DNA of 64,000 nucleotides from the NCBI RefSeq assembly GCF_000763385.1, contig NZ_JQFA01000004.1:992001-1056000 (forward strand), given 5' to 3'. Origin of the DNA: Leptolyngbya sp. KIOST-1. Lineage in GTDB: Bacteria; Cyanobacteriota; Cyanobacteriia; Phormidesmidales; Phormidesmidaceae. Below, in pieces: positions 23,952 to 32,513 of this stretch. The notes below the pieces were generated by a model, which was not told where the DNA came from, did no database searches, and saw nothing but the letters and a program-made list of their open reading frames with translations. Position 1 is the stretch's first letter. The number at the start of each line of letters is the position of its first letter. The position numbers were made by a program, and so were the translations under genes.

Positions 23952-24103
23952 AGAGGCGCCAGGCTGTCAAGGGGTTCTAGGGCATGTCATCAATTATGGC
24001 CAAAAGCCCGGTATATCAAGCTTTGCCCCGCCCGATCCGAAGGACAGGCTAGGGGCTTTAACCCTTAATTTTTGAGCGGTTAGCAGCTAATTGAGGTCAT
24101 TCC

Positions 24104-25693
24104 CTAGCTCAGTCGCACGACAGCTTCGTTATCCAGCAGCGTATTGCCGGTGAGAATGTCTTCCACTGTAATGCGCAGCAGCCGATCGCGCTCCACCCGA
24201 AACAGCACCCGCACCCGATCGCTGCCCGGAAACCCCGGTGGGTCGAGCTGGGCGATCGTGCGGGCCCCGTCGCGATCGTTCAGGGGCTGCACCGAGGGGG
24301 CATCGCCGCCGAGCTGGCGGGTCACCAGGCGACCGTTCTCAAAGTACACCTCCGTTTGGGTGCTGGCGGCCCCCAGTTCGCCGATGATCAGCTCAATGCT
24401 GGGCTGCTTTTCCACCGACGCGCCCAGGGTCAGTTCAACCGGGGTACTCATGGGGTAGGGCTGCCCCTGGGGCAAAATTGCATGCCAGCCGTGGCGGTTG
24501 TTGCGTCGGTCCCAGTAGCGAATGCCGTAGCTGTGGTAGAGAAAGTCTTCCACCGTCAGCCCCTGGGCCACTTGTAGCGCCCCCTGGGCTACGGCCTCAA
24601 AGGGGCGATCGCACCGCACCTTTCCTTCCCCAAACCGCTCCCTCGCCCACCGCTGCACCGCCGGAATCTGCGCGGTGCCCCCCACCAGCAGCACGGCGTC
24701 GATCGCATCCTGGTCAATGCCCTGGCGCTGGCCCTGCTGCAGCACCTGGGTCAGCCCCTTCTCTAGCCGCTCAAAAAATTGGTTTTGGGCCAAAATTTGC
24801 TCAAACTGGTCGCGGGTCAACGCCAGGTCGTAGGTGTCAAAGGTTTCGTCGTCGAAGTAGGCTTCCGCCGCCTCGGGATGAGCCGACAGCGCAATTTTCA
24901 GCCGTTCAGCCAGGCGCTGCACCACTGGCCCGTCGGGCACGCCCTGGTTGTGAAAGTGCGCCACCAGCCACTGGTCGATGTCGGTCCCGCCCAGATTTTC
25001 CCCTGCCTTGGCCAGCACCCGCGCCAGCTCGGGCTTTTGGGCGCTGGTTTGCTCGGCCCCCTGCCCCCGCCACTTGAGCAAAAAGCCCACCGGCTGCTTT
25101 TGCGCCGGAGCCACCAGCCGCACCAGCGACCAGTCGAGGGTGCCGCCGCCAAAGTCGAGCACCAGTAGGGTCTGCTCGCCGCTGAGGCCGTAGCCCAGGG
25201 CGGCGGCCGTCGGCTCATCGATCAGCCGCACCTGGCCAATGTCGAGGGCGGCCACCACATCCCCCAACCACAGGCGGTAGGTCTCAAAGCTGTCCACCGG
25301 CACCGTCAGCACCAGGCTGTCGTTGTCTCCGGCCACCGGTTGCACCTGGGTCAGCACCGATCGCAGAAACCACTCCCCCAGCTGCTCGAAGGAGAGCGAT
25401 TCGCCGTCGATGGTGGGCAGAAACCCCTGCAGCGGGGTGCCAATGCCGCGCTTGATATTGGCAAAAAAGCGGGGGTCGGTGGCCAGGTCGAGGCCGCGAA
25501 CGCGCACCCCCTGCCCCACAACCACCCCATTGGCCTGGGGCTTTTCCACGTAGACCAGGCTGGGCACCAGGGGCGGTACTCCCTCTAGCTGCAAACTCAG
25601 CCCCGGCAGGGCCAGCGTTTCGGGGCTTTCTGTCGCCGGGTTCCAGCGGGCAACGACGGTATTGCTGGTGCCAAAATCAACCGCTATAGCCAT
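24104..25693 (-). CDS. Hsp70-family protein with short C-terminal region
   Basis: 529 residues. The actin-type ATPase domain covers about 1-385: phosphate 1 AIAVDFGTSNTVVA, connect 1 LIDEPTAAALGYGL, phosphate 2 LLVLDFGGGTLDWS, and adenosine loop VLLVGGTAQIPAV. The C-terminal 140 residues form a beta-rich stretch (T-P-V-E-L-T-L-G-A, RVLFRVERDRLLRITVED) but the helical lid of DnaK is missing. Such divergent Hsp70s are common in cyanobacteria and probably work without the standard GrpE/DnaJ cycle; client unknown. It lies 30 nt downstream of the antiporter gene on the same strand, so they may be cotranscribed. Confidence 0.88.
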   Translation of the reverse strand: MAIAVDFGTSNTVVARWNPATESPETLALPGLSLQLEGVPPLVPSLVYVEKPQANGVVVGQGVRVRGLDLATDPRFFANIKRGIGTPLQGFLPTIDGESLSFEQLGEWFLRSVLTQVQPVAGDNDSLVLTVPVDSFETYRLWLGDVVAALDIGQVRLIDEPTAAALGYGLSGEQTLLVLDFGGGTLDWSLVRLVAPAQKQPVGFLLKWRGQGAEQTSAQKPELARVLAKAGENLGGTDIDQWLVAHFHNQGVPDGPVVQRLAERLKIALSAHPEAAEAYFDDETFDTYDLALTRDQFEQILAQNQFFERLEKGLTQVLQQGQRQGIDQDAIDAVLLVGGTAQIPAVQRWARERFGEGKVRCDRPFEAVAQGALQVAQGLTVEDFLYHSYGIRYWDRRNNRHGWHAILPQGQPYPMSTPVELTLGASVEKQPSIELIIGELGAASTQTEVYFENGRLVTRQLGGDAPSVQPLNDRDGARTIAQLDPPGFPGSDRVRVLFRVERDRLLRITVEDILTGNTLLDNEAVVRLS

Positions 25694-25723
25694 AGGTGCA
25701 CGTTAACAATGGTGCTACCCATC

Positions 25724-26854
25724 CTACCGGGAGTGGGGATCGCTCGGTAGGCTAGCGTCCTGCTCTGCCGCCGCCCGCCGCTGCTCAGGCCACGACTTGA
25801 GCAACACCAGCACCAGCGTGATCACCGTCAGCGGAATGACAAACAGCAGCATGACCTGGCTAAATAGGCCCAGCTGGTCGTGATCCGCCGCCCGCAGGAT
25901 CAGGTAAGTGACGTAGGCCACGTAGTAGCCGCTAAACAGCACCCCCTCCCAGCGCGAAATCACATTGCCGGTGAGAAAAATTGGCAGGCAGGCCAGCGCC
26001 ACCGCCACCATCACCGGCAGGTCGAAGTACAGCACCGAGTTAGGAATGGTGATACCCGGTCCCGACGTCACCGCCGTCACCCCCAGCACCGTCAGAATAT
26101 TGAAAATGTTGCTGCCCACCACGTTGCCCACGGCGATGTCTCGCTCGCCGCGAAACGTGGCCACCGCCGAGGTAGCCAGCTCCGGTAGGGATGTCCCCGC
26201 CGCCACAATCGTGAGGCCAATCACCAGCTGACTCACCCCCAGTGCCTGGGCAATGCTCACCGCCCCGGTAACAAACAGCCTGGAGCCCAGCACCAGCGCC
26301 ACCAGCCCAGCCCCCATCAGGGCCAGGTTGATGGCCCAGGTTGAGCGTCCCAACGGGGCAGCGCCATACTCCCGGTCATACTCCGACTGCACCTCGGCGT
26401 TGGTTTCTTTGCGGCTCTGGTAGATCAAAAACAGCGTATAGATCACCCCGCCAATGAACAAAATAACGCCGTCGGTGGGCTGCAGCAGGCGATCGAAAGA
26501 AAAAAACAGCAGCAGCGTCGAAATGCCCACCATGATTGGCACATCGAGCCGAATCAGCTGCTGCGCCACCGGCAGCGGGGCCACCAGGGATGACAGGCCC
26601 AAGATCACCAGCACGTTAAAGATATTGCTGCCGATGACGTTGCCCAGGGCAATGTCGCCCTGCCCAGCCAGGCTCGACTGCACGCTCACCGCCATCTCTG
26701 GAGCGCTGGTGCCGTAGGCCACAATGGTGAGGCCAATGATCAGGGGGGAAATGCCCATCAGCGCCGCCAGCTTGGCGGCCCCCCGCACCAGTGCCTCTGC
26801 CCCCACCAACAAAAGCCCGCCACCGGCAATCAGCAATAGGATGGCAACAGTCAT
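25724..26854 (-). CDS. calcium/sodium antiporter, CaCA superfamily (YrbG type)
   Basis: 376 residues with about ten membrane helices in two inverted halves. The two alpha-repeats are clear: GLTIVAYGTSAPEMAVSV with GNVIGSNIFNVLVILG, and GLTIVAAGTSLPELATSA with GNVVGSNIFNILTVLG. These carry the acidic ion-binding residues of K+-independent Ca2+/Na+ or Ca2+/H+ exchangers. A hydrophilic stretch in the middle (Q-S-R-K-E-T-N-A-E-V-Q-S-E-Y-D-R-E-Y) separates the halves. It would expel Ca2+ from the cytoplasm. Ion selectivity is not readable. Confidence 0.93.
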   Translation of the reverse strand: MTVAILLLIAGGGLLLVGAEALVRGAAKLAALMGISPLIIGLTIVAYGTSAPEMAVSVQSSLAGQGDIALGNVIGSNIFNVLVILGLSSLVAPLPVAQQLIRLDVPIMVGISTLLLFFSFDRLLQPTDGVILFIGGVIYTLFLIYQSRKETNAEVQSEYDREYGAAPLGRSTWAINLALMGAGLVALVLGSRLFVTGAVSIAQALGVSQLVIGLTIVAAGTSLPELATSAVATFRGERDIAVGNVVGSNIFNILTVLGVTAVTSGPGITIPNSVLYFDLPVMVAVALACLPIFLTGNVISRWEGVLFSGYYVAYVTYLILRAADHDQLGLFSQVMLLFVIPLTVITLVLVLLKSWPEQRRAAAEQDASLPSDPHSR

Positions 26855-26946
26855 ACTTGAAAGCTCACTCAGTAAACGCTCTAGTTAAGATGGCCCGAGC
26901 CCTTGACCAGGACAGCGATCGCACTAAACCAAGGTCAACTTACAGT

Positions 26947-27552
26947 ATGTCTGATTCTGATCCATCTCTGTTGAAAGCCGCCGCCCTGGCTCCCTGGCGA
27001 AGCTCCCTGGCGCGCGCCCTCCACCGCAACCGCAGCCGCCCCTACAGCCGCTACTTTCAGCTGGCGACCGTCACCGCCGCCGGACGTCCCGCCAACCGGA
27101 CGGTGGTGTTTCGCGACTTTCTGCCCCACACCAACACCCTCACGGTAGTTACCGACCAGCGCAGCGCCAAGGTGGCCGATATTTCCGCCCACCCCTGGGC
27201 CGAGGTCTGCTGGTACTTCACCCACACCCGCGAGCAGTTTCGGCTGGCTGGCTCTATTCAGGTCGTCGGTGCCGCCGACAGCCCCCTGGCCGAGACCCGG
27301 CAAGCGGCCTGGGACGCTCTCTCTGACAACGCCCGCCAGCAGTTTTACTGGCCCCACCCGGCCCAGCCTCGCGATCCTGAGGCCGACTTTTCGCCCCCAG
27401 AAATTCAGCCGACGCCGCCCGCTGAATTTTGTCTGGTGCTGGTAGCCCCCAACCGGGTTGACCATCTGGAGCTGCGCGGCGAGCCGCAAAACCGCACCCT
27501 CTACGATCGCCACAGCGACGGCACCTGGCAGGTCAAGGCGGTCAATCCTTAA
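26947..27552 (+). CDS. pyridoxamine 5'-phosphate oxidase-like FMN-binding protein (Alr4036 family)
   Basis: 201 residues from ATG 26947 (MSDSDPSLLKAAALAPWRSS). The longer reading from 26791 begins inside the divergent antiporter gene. FMN-binding split-barrel features: FQLATVTAAGRPANRTVVFRDF near the N-terminus, LTVVTDQRSAKVADI, WAEVCWYFTHTREQFRLAG. The C-terminus P-A-E-F-C-L-V-L-V-A-P-N-R-V-D-H-L-E-L is typical of the Alr4036 subgroup. These bind FMN or a related cofactor; the substrate is unproven and it is not the main PdxH. Confidence 0.88.
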   Translation: MSDSDPSLLKAAALAPWRSSLARALHRNRSRPYSRYFQLATVTAAGRPANRTVVFRDFLPHTNTLTVVTDQRSAKVADISAHPWAEVCWYFTHTREQFRLAGSIQVVGAADSPLAETRQAAWDALSDNARQQFYWPHPAQPRDPEADFSPPEIQPTPPAEFCLVLVAPNRVDHLELRGEPQNRTLYDRHSDGTWQVKAVNP

Positions 27553-27588
27553 CGGCTCAGCGTTGGCTTACAATTCAGCCCCACCTAC

Positions 27589-28839
27589 TTAGGAGCGCCC
27601 CAGGCGGCGCAGTCGTCGGTCGAGCCAGATTAACACGGCCAACGCTGGTACCACCGTGCCCATGGTGGCCAACCAGAAGCCGTGGGCGGCGGCGTTCCCC
27701 CGGTCGAGCGCCCAGCCGCCTACTGGCGGGCCGATCAGATAGCCAATCGCCCAGCACATCGAGTTGACTGAGAGGTAGACCCCCCGCAGGGCATCGGGGG
27801 CGAGGGCCACCACCAGCGTTGAACCAATTGGCGTGTAGGCAACCATCGCCAGGGCCATAATCCCCAGGGCCAGCCCACCCCAGGCCAGCGGAAACTGGCC
27901 CGTGCCCGATAGCCACACCAGCCCAAACCCCAGCCCCCACAGCAGCGCCGACATCATTAGCCCCTGGGCCGGGCGGTAGCGCTTGAGCCAGCGGGCCACC
28001 GGCAACTGCGCGATCGCCGCCAGCACCACATGGCCGGTAAACAGCAGGCTCAGGGTGCCCTCCCCCAGGGTCTCGCCTCCCCCGGCAAAGCGATTTAAGT
28101 AGAGGGGGAGCGTGCTTTGAATCTGGGCCAGGTAGCCTGTGAACAGTACGTTCACCAGGGCGTACACCATTAGGGTATTGTCCCGCAGGGCATGGCCCCA
28201 GCCCTGCAGCAGCGAGCGGGCGGGGTTATCGGCGGGGCGAGTTTCGGCAATGGCGGCGTAGATGAGGCCAAAGAACAGCAAAAACGTGATGCCGTCGATG
28301 GCAAACAGCGCCCGGTAGGCCCCGGTCAGCGAAATTAGCGCTCCCCCGGCCACTACCCCCACCCCGAGGCCAATGTTGTCGGCCAGGCGCACCAGGGCGT
28401 AGGCCTCGTTGCGCTGGGCGGGGGTGCTAATGTCGGCGGCCACCGACTCGGCGGCGGGCCAGTACAGGCCCACCCCAAACCCCATCAGCAGGTTACCCAG
28501 CAGAAAAACCGGAAAATTGTGGGCCAGAATCAGCACCCCATCGGCGGCGGCCGACACCAGGGCCGACCCCAGCAGGGTGGGTCGCCGCCCCGCCGTGGGC
28601 GAATCCACCAGCGACCCACCCAACACCCGCCCCCCAATGCCCGCCACTGAGCCCAGGCCAATGCCCAGCCCCACCTGGGTCGCCGTTAATCCCACCTGGG
28701 TGGTAAAAAAAATCGGCGCGTAGAACAGCGTAAAGCCGATCCCCACCTGGGACAGCAGCCGTCCCGCCGCCAAAATCCACATCCGGTGATCCAGGGCAGG
28801 CAGCAGCTGGCTGAGCCATCGAGCCAAGGCGGTCTTCAT
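27589..28839 (-). CDS. MFS transporter
   Basis: 416 residues from ATG 28839, whose ATGA overlaps the stop of the small membrane gene upstream; the 504-residue reading from 29103 is a frame extension over that gene. Twelve hydrophobic segments are visible, with the sugar/drug-type A motif region G-G-S-L-V-D-S-P-T-A-G-R-R between helices 2 and 3. The second half starts after about residue 200 (LLQGWGHALRDNTLMVYAL). Overall it resembles multidrug exporters of the DHA1 type; the substrate is unknown. It is translationally coupled to its upstream neighbour and ends convergent with the FMN-binding gene. Confidence 0.87.
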   Translation of the reverse strand: MKTALARWLSQLLPALDHRMWILAAGRLLSQVGIGFTLFYAPIFFTTQVGLTATQVGLGIGLGSVAGIGGRVLGGSLVDSPTAGRRPTLLGSALVSAAADGVLILAHNFPVFLLGNLLMGFGVGLYWPAAESVAADISTPAQRNEAYALVRLADNIGLGVGVVAGGALISLTGAYRALFAIDGITFLLFFGLIYAAIAETRPADNPARSLLQGWGHALRDNTLMVYALVNVLFTGYLAQIQSTLPLYLNRFAGGGETLGEGTLSLLFTGHVVLAAIAQLPVARWLKRYRPAQGLMMSALLWGLGFGLVWLSGTGQFPLAWGGLALGIMALAMVAYTPIGSTLVVALAPDALRGVYLSVNSMCWAIGYLIGPPVGGWALDRGNAAAHGFWLATMGTVVPALAVLIWLDRRLRRLGRS

Positions 28840-29021
28840 AGCGGCGGCAGCCGTCGGGGGCGTCGCCAGGCATCGATCAGCGCCACGGTGCCACCGACCA
28901 TGCCCCACACCAGCCACAGCCCCAGGTCGTAGCCTTTGCGGTGGGCCACCTGGGCAGCCACCAGGCCAATCAGGCAGTGCAGAAACAGCGGAAAGTAGGC
29001 AAGGGGCAACGTATCGGCCAT
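28836..29021 (-). CDS. small membrane protein upstream of MFS
   Basis: 61 residues from ATG 29021 (MADTLPLAYFPLFLH). Two membrane segments (PLAYFPLFLHCLIGLVAAQV and LGLWLVWGMVGGTVALIDAW) and a basic Arg/Pro C-terminus (RRPRRLPPL). The stop TGA overlaps the MFS ATG by four bases. No known family; the tight coupling suggests an accessory subunit or simply operon packing. Confidence 0.6.
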   Translation of the reverse strand: MADTLPLAYFPLFLHCLIGLVAAQVAHRKGYDLGLWLVWGMVGGTVALIDAWRRPRRLPPL

Positions 29022-29212
29022 AGTGGCAAAGGAAAAGACAGAGAAAACCACAAAAATGCAACGGAGTGGGCGATCGCCCCCAAAATAGAGCCAACCCGCC
29101 CAAACTTCCCTGATACTTGGCGCAATACCCACCTTACACCCAGAGCCAGATCTATGCTGATGAGACTATCGTTCTATTCTGACAATTAGAATCTGTCGGG
29201 AGAAATACCGCT

Positions 29213-30088
29213 GTGGCCGCTGGACTTTTTGTGGGGTTGATCACCCTCGACTGCATTTATCGCGTGGACCACGTGCCCAGCAGCGATGAGAAAATTGTCG
29301 CCACAGACAGCCTGCTGGTGGCCGGGGGGCCAGCCACCAACGCCGCGATCGCCTTCGCCGCCCTGGGCAACCGCGCCACCGTGGTCGGGGCTCTGGGGCA
29401 TCACCCCCTGGCGGCGCTGGTTCGCGCGGAGCTGGCCACCTACGGTATTGCGGTGGTCGATCTTACCCCCGATCTGCAAGCGCCGCCGCCCCTGTCCACC
29501 ATTCTGGTCACCGCCGCCACGGGCGATCGCGCCGTGGTCTCGCGCAATGCCGTGGGTCGCCAGGCCGCACCCCCCGCCGACCTCGAACCCCTGCTCAAGG
29601 GCGGAGATATTGTGCTGATCGACGGGCACCAGATGGCCGCCGGGGCCGCGATCGCCCGCCAGGCCCAGGGCATTCCCATTGTCGTCGATGCGGGCAGCTG
29701 GAAGCCCGGCTTTGAAACCGTGCTGCCCCTGGCCACCAGCGTCATCGCCGCCGCCAAGTTTCGCCTGCCCGATCAGGCCGATACCCTGGCGGCCCTGGGC
29801 GACCTGGGGATTGCTGAAGTCGCCCTGACCCACGGCCCCAACCCGATCGACATTTGCCACCGGGGGCAATGCGACCAGCTCCCGGTGCCTGCCGTAGAGG
29901 TCGAGGACACCCTGGGAGCCGGAGACATTTTTCACGGCGCGTTTTGCCACTACCGATTGCAGACTGCTTTCGCAGACGCCCTGACCCAGGCAGCCGAAGT
30001 TGCCGCCCAGAGCTGCCGCCACTTCGGCCCCCGCGCCTGGATCGAGGAGTTCGAGTTTTCAAAGGAGGGCGTCGCTGAACCGAGGTGA
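29213..30088 (+). CDS. PfkB/ribokinase family carbohydrate kinase
   Basis: 291 residues from GTG 29213, with GGGAGA upstream. N-terminal family signature region: VAGGPATNAAIAFAALG. The C-terminal signature DTLGAGDIFHGAF holds the catalytic Asp (second D) and the anion hole G-A-G-D. Length fits a ribokinase-type enzyme that phosphorylates a sugar or nucleoside with ATP. The substrate cannot be assigned. The repeat copy 3 follows within 40 bp. Confidence 0.9.
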   Translation: MAAGLFVGLITLDCIYRVDHVPSSDEKIVATDSLLVAGGPATNAAIAFAALGNRATVVGALGHHPLAALVRAELATYGIAVVDLTPDLQAPPPLSTILVTAATGDRAVVSRNAVGRQAAPPADLEPLLKGGDIVLIDGHQMAAGAAIARQAQGIPIVVDAGSWKPGFETVLPLATSVIAAAKFRLPDQADTLAALGDLGIAEVALTHGPNPIDICHRGQCDQLPVPAVEVEDTLGAGDIFHGAFCHYRLQTAFADALTQAAEVAAQSCRHFGPRAWIEEFEFSKEGVAEPR

Positions 30089-30123
30089 TACGGAGAGGAA
30101 CCCCAATTCAAAACAGAGATCTC

Positions 30124-30152
30124 GTAGGGGCATTGCACTGCAATGCCCCCAC
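30124..30152. repeat. interspersed palindromic repeat, family 1, copy 3
   Basis: Core GTAGGGGCATTGCACTG, then CAATGCCCCCAC, with left flank AATTCAAAACAGAGATCTC and right flank G-CAGGATTTTA, both shared with copy 1. It lies 36 nt after the kinase stop. Confidence 0.75.
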
Positions 30153-30261
30153 CACCCGACCGTATGAAGGCAGGATTTTATATGAGATGAGCGCAGAAAG
30201 AAACCCCATTTCTAGCTCCCCAGCGATCGCGCCGCCCCCCCAACCGCTATAGTGCTCTCTG

Positions 30262-30306
30262 ATACCACCCCACCCATCCACCCGCCCACTTACCCACCTC
30301 TCCCCC
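30262..30306 (+). repeat. C-rich CCCATCCACCC tract before the cysQ start
   Basis: Irregular CCCATCCA/CCCGCCCA units run up to the ATG at 30307, as before czcA and the GTPase gene. Confidence 0.6.
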
Positions 30307-31266
30307 ATGCCCTACGAACAGGAAAAACAAACCGCGATCGCCGCCGTGATCCAGGCCGCCCAGCTCTGCGAACGGGTGCGCCAGGGTCTGGTGCCCCAGG
30401 CGATCGAGAAAAACGACAAAAGCCCCGTCACCATTGCCGACTACGGTGCTCAGGCGATCATCTGCAAGGCGCTGTCGGCGGCATTTCCAAGCGATCCGGT
30501 GGTGGGTGAAGAGGACACCACCGACCTGCGCCAGCCCGATGCCGTCCCCGTTCTTGCCGCTGTCACCGAGCAAGTGCAGCAGCTCGTGCCCAGCGCCACC
30601 GACGGCGACATTCTCAGTTGGATCGACCACGGCAACGGCAGCGTTGGCCCCCGCTACTGGACCCTCGACCCCATCGACGGTACCAAGGGCTTTTTGCGCG
30701 GCGACCAGTACGCGATCGCCCTCGCCCTGGTCGTCGATGGCGACATCAAAGTGGGGGTGCTGGGCTGCCCTTTCCTGAGTTTCGGCGGTGAAACCGGACT
30801 GCTGTTTGTGGCGGTGCGCGGCCAGGGGGCGACGATGGTGCCTCTGGCGGGGGGCGATCCCCAGCCGCTGCGGGTGACGGGGGAGGGCGATCGCGATCGT
30901 TTTCGCCTGGTCGAGAGCGTCGAGTCAGGCCACGGCGACCTCAATCAGCAGGGGCAGGTGGCCCAAACCGTCGGCATTACCACCCCCTCCCTGCGCATGG
31001 ATAGCCAGGCCAAGTATGCCGCCGTTGCCGCCGGACAGGCCGCCCTCTACCTGCGCCTGCCCTCCCCCAAAACCCCCGACTACCGCGAAAAAATCTGGGA
31101 CCACGCCGCCGGAGTGCTGGTGGTCGAAGAGGCGGGGGGCAAAGTCACTGACATGCACGGCAAGCCGCTAGATTTCGCCAGCGCCGCCCGCTTCCCCAAC
31201 AATCCCGGCGTGGTAGCCAGCAACGGCACCATCCACGCTGCGGTGCTGAAGGCATTGGCCGAGTAA
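30307..31266 (+). CDS. cysQ: 3'(2'),5'-bisphosphate nucleotidase (CysQ/HAL2 family)
   Basis: 319 residues. Mg2+/Li+-sensitive phosphatase of the inositol-monophosphatase fold, which removes the 3' phosphate from PAP and PAPS made during sulfate assimilation. Metal ligands: E68/E69 in VVGEEDTTD, and D121-P-I-D-G-T in WTLDPIDGTKGFLRGDQYA. The third Asp lies in KIWDHAAGVLVVEEAGG near the C-terminus. The size is that of the HAL2-like subgroup rather than short E. coli CysQ. Confidence 0.9.
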   Translation: MPYEQEKQTAIAAVIQAAQLCERVRQGLVPQAIEKNDKSPVTIADYGAQAIICKALSAAFPSDPVVGEEDTTDLRQPDAVPVLAAVTEQVQQLVPSATDGDILSWIDHGNGSVGPRYWTLDPIDGTKGFLRGDQYAIALALVVDGDIKVGVLGCPFLSFGGETGLLFVAVRGQGATMVPLAGGDPQPLRVTGEGDRDRFRLVESVESGHGDLNQQGQVAQTVGITTPSLRMDSQAKYAAVAAGQAALYLRLPSPKTPDYREKIWDHAAGVLVVEEAGGKVTDMHGKPLDFASAARFPNNPGVVASNGTIHAAVLKALAE

Positions 31267-31359
31267 TGAGACTTGTGGCAAGGGATGTGCCGTTGGGGGA
31301 TAGAGAGGGTTTCTACATCGAGTTTGCCTTGAGCACCCCTGCTTCAAAACGTAGATCTT

Positions 31360-31388
31360 GTAGAGGCACTGCACTGCAATATCCCCAT
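31360..31388. repeat. interspersed palindromic repeat, family 1, copy 4
   Basis: Core GTAGAGGCACTGCACTGC, then AATATCCCCAT, a degraded palindrome. The left flank CTTCAAAACGTAGATCT is shared with copies 1 and 3. Confidence 0.65.
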
Positions 31389-31476
31389 AAGTCAAGGGAA
31401 GAAAATGGAAGATATACAGATCTTGTCCTGTACCGAACTCATGTCCAAGCACTGTCCGTAGTGCTATAGTGGTGTC

Positions 31477-31914
31477 ATGCCAGGTTTAGCTTCGCTCCGG
31501 ATAGTTGTTGATACCAATGTTGTATTTGAAGGTCTGACCAAGCAGGGTGGGGCTTCAGGTCTGATTATCGATGCTTGGTTGGCTGGGCTGATGGTAACTT
31601 GTGTCTCCAATGCGCTTGCCTATGAATATAGTGATGTGCTGTCTCGCAAGCTCTTAGAAGAACGGTGGAGTAGACTGAAACCTGTGTTGGGGAGACTTCT
31701 GAGTATCGCTCAATACACAAATATTTATTTTTCGTGGCGACCAACATCCCCAGACAGAGGGGATGATCTCGTGATCGATTGTGCGATGAATGCAGGTGCG
31801 ATCGTGGTTACGTCTAATATTCGGGATTTCCAAAGTGCAAGACAATCGCTTGGGCTGCGAGTTTTAACCCCTGTGCAGTTTGTGGGCGTATTAGCATCAG
31901 GAGAAAATTCATGA
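31477..31914 (+). CDS. PIN-domain toxin (VapC-like, COG1569 type)
   Basis: 145 residues. PIN RNase fold with acidic residues D12 (IVVDTNVVFEG), E50 (A-L-A-Y-E-Y-S-D-V-L), D96/D97 and D101 (RGDDLVIDCAMNAGA) and VTSNIRDF near the end. It belongs to the group annotated as putative toxin-antitoxin toxin, PIN family. The stop overlaps the start of the RHH gene (ATGA), giving a toxin-first order. Composition is more AT-rich than the neighbours, consistent with acquisition. Confidence 0.85.
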   Translation: MPGLASLRIVVDTNVVFEGLTKQGGASGLIIDAWLAGLMVTCVSNALAYEYSDVLSRKLLEERWSRLKPVLGRLLSIAQYTNIYFSWRPTSPDRGDDLVIDCAMNAGAIVVTSNIRDFQSARQSLGLRVLTPVQFVGVLASGENS

Positions 31915-32252
31915 GCCGATTGACCTTACGGTTACCTGAGACTTTGCATCAACAGCTTGCTCAGCTTGCTGAAGGGGAAGGGGTATCGCTGAATCAGTAC
32001 ATTGTCTATGCCTTGACCCGCCAAGCAGCGTTAGCCCCTGCAATTCAGATCGTCCCTCAACCGGAAGTTGAACGACAACAACAGGCATTCCAGGCATTGA
32101 CAAAGCAGTTAGGGCAAGCTTCGTCTGCTGAGGTTGAGTCTGTGTTAGCGGCGCGTGAGCAAGCTGATCAAGAAGCAGATCTGAGTGCAGATGTCATTGC
32201 GCGTCTCAAGGAACAAATTCAGATGGGCATGGGTAAACCAGATCGGAGTTAG
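31911..32252 (+). CDS. ribbon-helix-helix antitoxin
   Basis: 113 residues. N-terminal RHH: SRLTLRLPETLHQQLAQLA, then E-G-V-S-L-N-Q-Y-I-V-Y-A-L-T, as in HicB-like and CopG-like antitoxins. The rest is a Gln/Glu-rich helical tail (VERQQQAFQALTKQL, AREQADQEADL) that would wrap the toxin. Overlaps the PIN gene by 4 nt and presumably represses their shared promoter. Confidence 0.82.
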   Translation: MSRLTLRLPETLHQQLAQLAEGEGVSLNQYIVYALTRQAALAPAIQIVPQPEVERQQQAFQALTKQLGQASSAEVESVLAAREQADQEADLSADVIARLKEQIQMGMGKPDRS

Positions 32253-32513
32253 CGCCAGCAAGATAACAAGTCGCCGCACTGGAACGGTGAAAAGTAGTTG
32301 GTGAGTAGCCAAGGTAGTCTGCGCCCGGTGGGCTTGGTCGTTAGGCCTTCATATATGGCCTTTTGCGATCGCAGATCTCCTGGAGGCTGGGTTGAGTTGG
32401 CAAATCCTAACACCATCGCTACTTTCTTAAAACCCCGTGGGGGGGCGTACCCCCCAAGAATTGTGGGGCTTCCTTCGCCAAGTCGACCGACAAATTTTAA
32501 GTTTGATAGACCA

